Part shown: in pieces, positions 5,220 to 6,364 of the stretch
Layout of the letters: every line of letters starts with the position of its first letter
Position numbering within the stretch: the first letter of the stretch is position 1
DNA from: Conexibacter sp.
GTDB lineage: Bacteria; Actinomycetota; Thermoleophilia; Solirubrobacterales; Solirubrobacteraceae
Direction: 5' to 3'
DNA: 6,364 nucleotides
Assembly: GCA_025964215.1 (NCBI GenBank)
Contig: JAOPZG010000567.1
Location: 1 to 6,364, forward strand
The notes under the pieces: generated by a model
What the model was told of the DNA's origin: nothing
Seen by the model: the letters and a program-made list of their open reading frames with translations, nothing else
Databases searched by the model: none
Position numbers and translations under genes: made by a program

Positions 5220-5792
5220 GTGGGCCTCTTCGACGCGCTGCTCGGCCGCAGCAAGGTCAAGGGCCCCGCGCCCGACCGCCTGTTCGCGATCACGACCGCC
5301 GCGATCGCGCTGCAGAGCGGGCCGGGCATCAAGACCCGCGGCTCGGCCGCGATCGTCTTCCAGCCGCTGGCGACCGGCGACTTCGCCCAGATCGTCACCG
5401 AGATGGAGGAGGTCGTGCGCGGCACCGGCGAGGAGACCGGGACCACGCTCACGACCAGCGACGACAGCTACGGCTACCGCTGGATGGTCCTCCACGACGA
5501 CGACATCGACGACCTCGCCGTCGGCGTCAACGCGGTCAGCGACGCGCTCGCGGTCGGCGGCTACGGCAACCGCGTGCTCTGCGCGGTCTTCGCCTTCGAG
5601 CAGGCCGACGGCCACCCCGTCTACTTCATCTACAACTACAAGCGCGGCACGTGGTACCCGTTCGTGCCGGCCGGCGGCGCGCAGCAGCGCTCGACCGAGC
5701 GCGAGCTGCAGATCAAGGCCCAGTTGGGCACCGAGCTGCCGGTCGAGCAGGAGCTCGAGCGCTGGTTCCCCCTCTGGGGCATCCCGATCTAG
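5220..5792 (+). CDS. pspAB: PspA-associated protein PspAB
   Basis: A 190-aa soluble protein that I recognise as the actinobacterial PspAB family, genes for which commonly follow htpX and in several lineages sit near pspA. Diagnostic stretches are the start MGLFDALLGRSK, DSYGYRWMVL at about 82-91, YNYKRGTWYPFVP at 138-150, and the C-terminus PVEQELERWFPLWG. There is no signal peptide or membrane helix, and no catalytic motif is visible. The molecular function is unknown; a role in phage-shock-type membrane stress together with HtpX is inferred from name and neighbourhood. The start is GTG at 5220, 3 bp after the htpX stop and without a Shine-Dalgarno, suggesting translational coupling. Its stop TAG shares the CTAG palindrome with the stop of the convergent phosphatase gene. 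No pspA is present in this window. Confidence 0.85.
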   Translation: MGLFDALLGRSKVKGPAPDRLFAITTAAIALQSGPGIKTRGSAAIVFQPLATGDFAQIVTEMEEVVRGTGEETGTTLTTSDDSYGYRWMVLHDDDIDDLAVGVNAVSDALAVGGYGNRVLCAVFAFEQADGHPVYFIYNYKRGTWYPFVPAGGAQQRSTERELQIKAQLGTELPVEQELERWFPLWGIPI

Positions 5793-6364
5793 TCGCGGTG
5801 CACGGCGAGCAGCGCGACGTCGTCGGGCCACTCGCCGCCCTCCTCGCGCGGTGCGAGCGCCTCGAGGACGCGGTCGCACATGGCGTCGAGGCTCGGTCCC
5901 GCCGAGGCGACGACCTGGCGCAGCGCCTCGAGGCTGACGTCGAGGCGCTCGTCGCGCCGCTCCACCAGCCCGTCGGTGTAGAGCAGCAGGCGCGCGCCGG
6001 CCGGCAGGTGATGGTGCTCGGTCCCGCGGCCCTCGACCCCGGAGCCCAGCGGCGGCCCGAGCGCGCCGACGACGAGCCGCGCGCCGGCGGCGTCGACCAG
6101 GACCGCCGGCGGGTGGCCCGCGCTGGCGATCGCCATCTGGCCCTCGGCGTCGATGATGATGAACATCGCCGTCGCGGTGACGTCCATCGCGGCCACGAAG
6201 CGGTCGAGCCGCGCGAGGACGCTCCCCGGCTCGTCGTCCTCCAGCGCGTACGCGTGCAGCGCCGCCCGCACCTGGCCCATCGCCGCCGCCGCGCTCAGCC
6301 CCTTGCCGGCGACGTCGCCGATCGCCAGCCCGACGCGGTCGCCCGGCAGGACCACCGCGTCGTA
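5789..6364 (-). CDS. SpoIIE/RsbU-type PP2C serine phosphatase, C-terminal part (truncated by window edge)
   Basis: The visible 191 residues are most of a PPM/SpoIIE catalytic domain, which removes phosphate from Ser on anti-sigma-factor antagonists and so releases stress sigma factors in partner-switching systems. The window starts within the motif YDAVVLPGDRVGLAIGDVAG, whose GDVAGKG provides metal-binding Asp (visible residue 17). SAGHPP follows at 81-86, YTDGLVE at 129-135 supplies a second acid (D131), and WPDDVALL at 179-186 supplies the last metal ligands. The metal-binding motifs that can be seen are intact. The N-terminus, which in relatives often holds PAS, GAF or receiver sensor domains, lies beyond the right edge, so the signal cannot be predicted. 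The stop overlaps that of pspAB by 4 bp, tail to tail. No anti-sigma factor or antagonist gene is in the window. Confidence 0.92.
   Translation of the reverse strand, partial: YDAVVLPGDRVGLAIGDVAGKGLSAAAAMGQVRAALHAYALEDDEPGSVLARLDRFVAAMDVTATAMFIIIDAEGQMAIASAGHPPAVLVDAAGARLVVGALGPPLGSGVEGRGTEHHHLPAGARLLLYTDGLVERRDERLDVSLEALRQVVASAGPSLDAMCDRVLEALAPREEGGEWPDDVALLAVHRD

Noticed and set aside
3984..5879. A 631-codon minus-strand open frame opposite htpX and pspAB
   Set aside because: Its sequence is the Asp/Arg/Val/Gly-rich complement of htpX and pspAB codons, has no domain, and would overlap the M23 gene and the phosphatase.

Overview
The window is very GC-rich with strong third-position GC bias, and its gene content looks actinobacterial. 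The HtpX-PspAB pair, a toxin-antitoxin pair with a MerR/excisionase-like HTH antitoxin, and start codons with no Shine-Dalgarno but a TANNNT hexamer 7-9 nt upstream all fit. The compact homoserine dehydrogenase N-terminus made me think of the Thermoleophilia/Solirubrobacterales lineage; that placement is inference from remembered family features, not a search result.

Layout: (1) 1-1554, minus strand: lysA (diaminopimelate decarboxylase) followed one base later by the start of hom (homoserine dehydrogenase), which runs off the left edge. This is an aspartate-family amino-acid operon. (2) 1580-2287, plus strand: a small alpha/beta hydrolase, divergent from lysA across about 25 bp. (3) 2288-2930, minus strand: a two-gene toxin-antitoxin module, an HTH antitoxin overlapping by 4 bp a PIN-domain (VapC-type) toxin. 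The toxin is interrupted by a one-base frameshift; its missing C-terminus is readable in the neighbouring frame down to a stop at 2288. (4) 2959-4167, minus strand: a secreted coiled-coil M23 peptidoglycan endopeptidase (EnvC/CwlO-like architecture). (5) 4281-5792, plus strand: the membrane metalloprotease htpX and, 3 bp later, a PspAB-family protein. (6) 5789-6364, minus strand: the C-terminal part of a SpoIIE/RsbU-type PP2C phosphatase, cut by the right edge, whose stop codon shares the CTAG palindrome with the stop of pspAB.

Functionally, the left part makes lysine/threonine/methionine precursors (LysA also consumes meso-diaminopimelate, a common peptidoglycan building block). The right part looks like an envelope maintenance and stress neighbourhood: a cell-wall hydrolase divergent from a membrane quality-control protease with a Psp-linked partner, plus a phosphatase domain typical of partner-switching stress regulation. 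The 113-bp region between the M23 gene and htpX carries an 8-bp inverted repeat centred exactly 57 bp from both start codons.

The genes are packed tightly: two convergent pairs have no intergenic DNA, and no stretch over about 115 bp lacks a gene. I found no rRNA or tRNA gene, CRISPR array, insertion sequence, riboswitch or convincing terminator. I do not see strong evidence for a wholly undescribed system. The best leads are the frameshifted toxin, the symmetric dyad between the M23 gene and htpX, and the envelope-stress neighbourhood.
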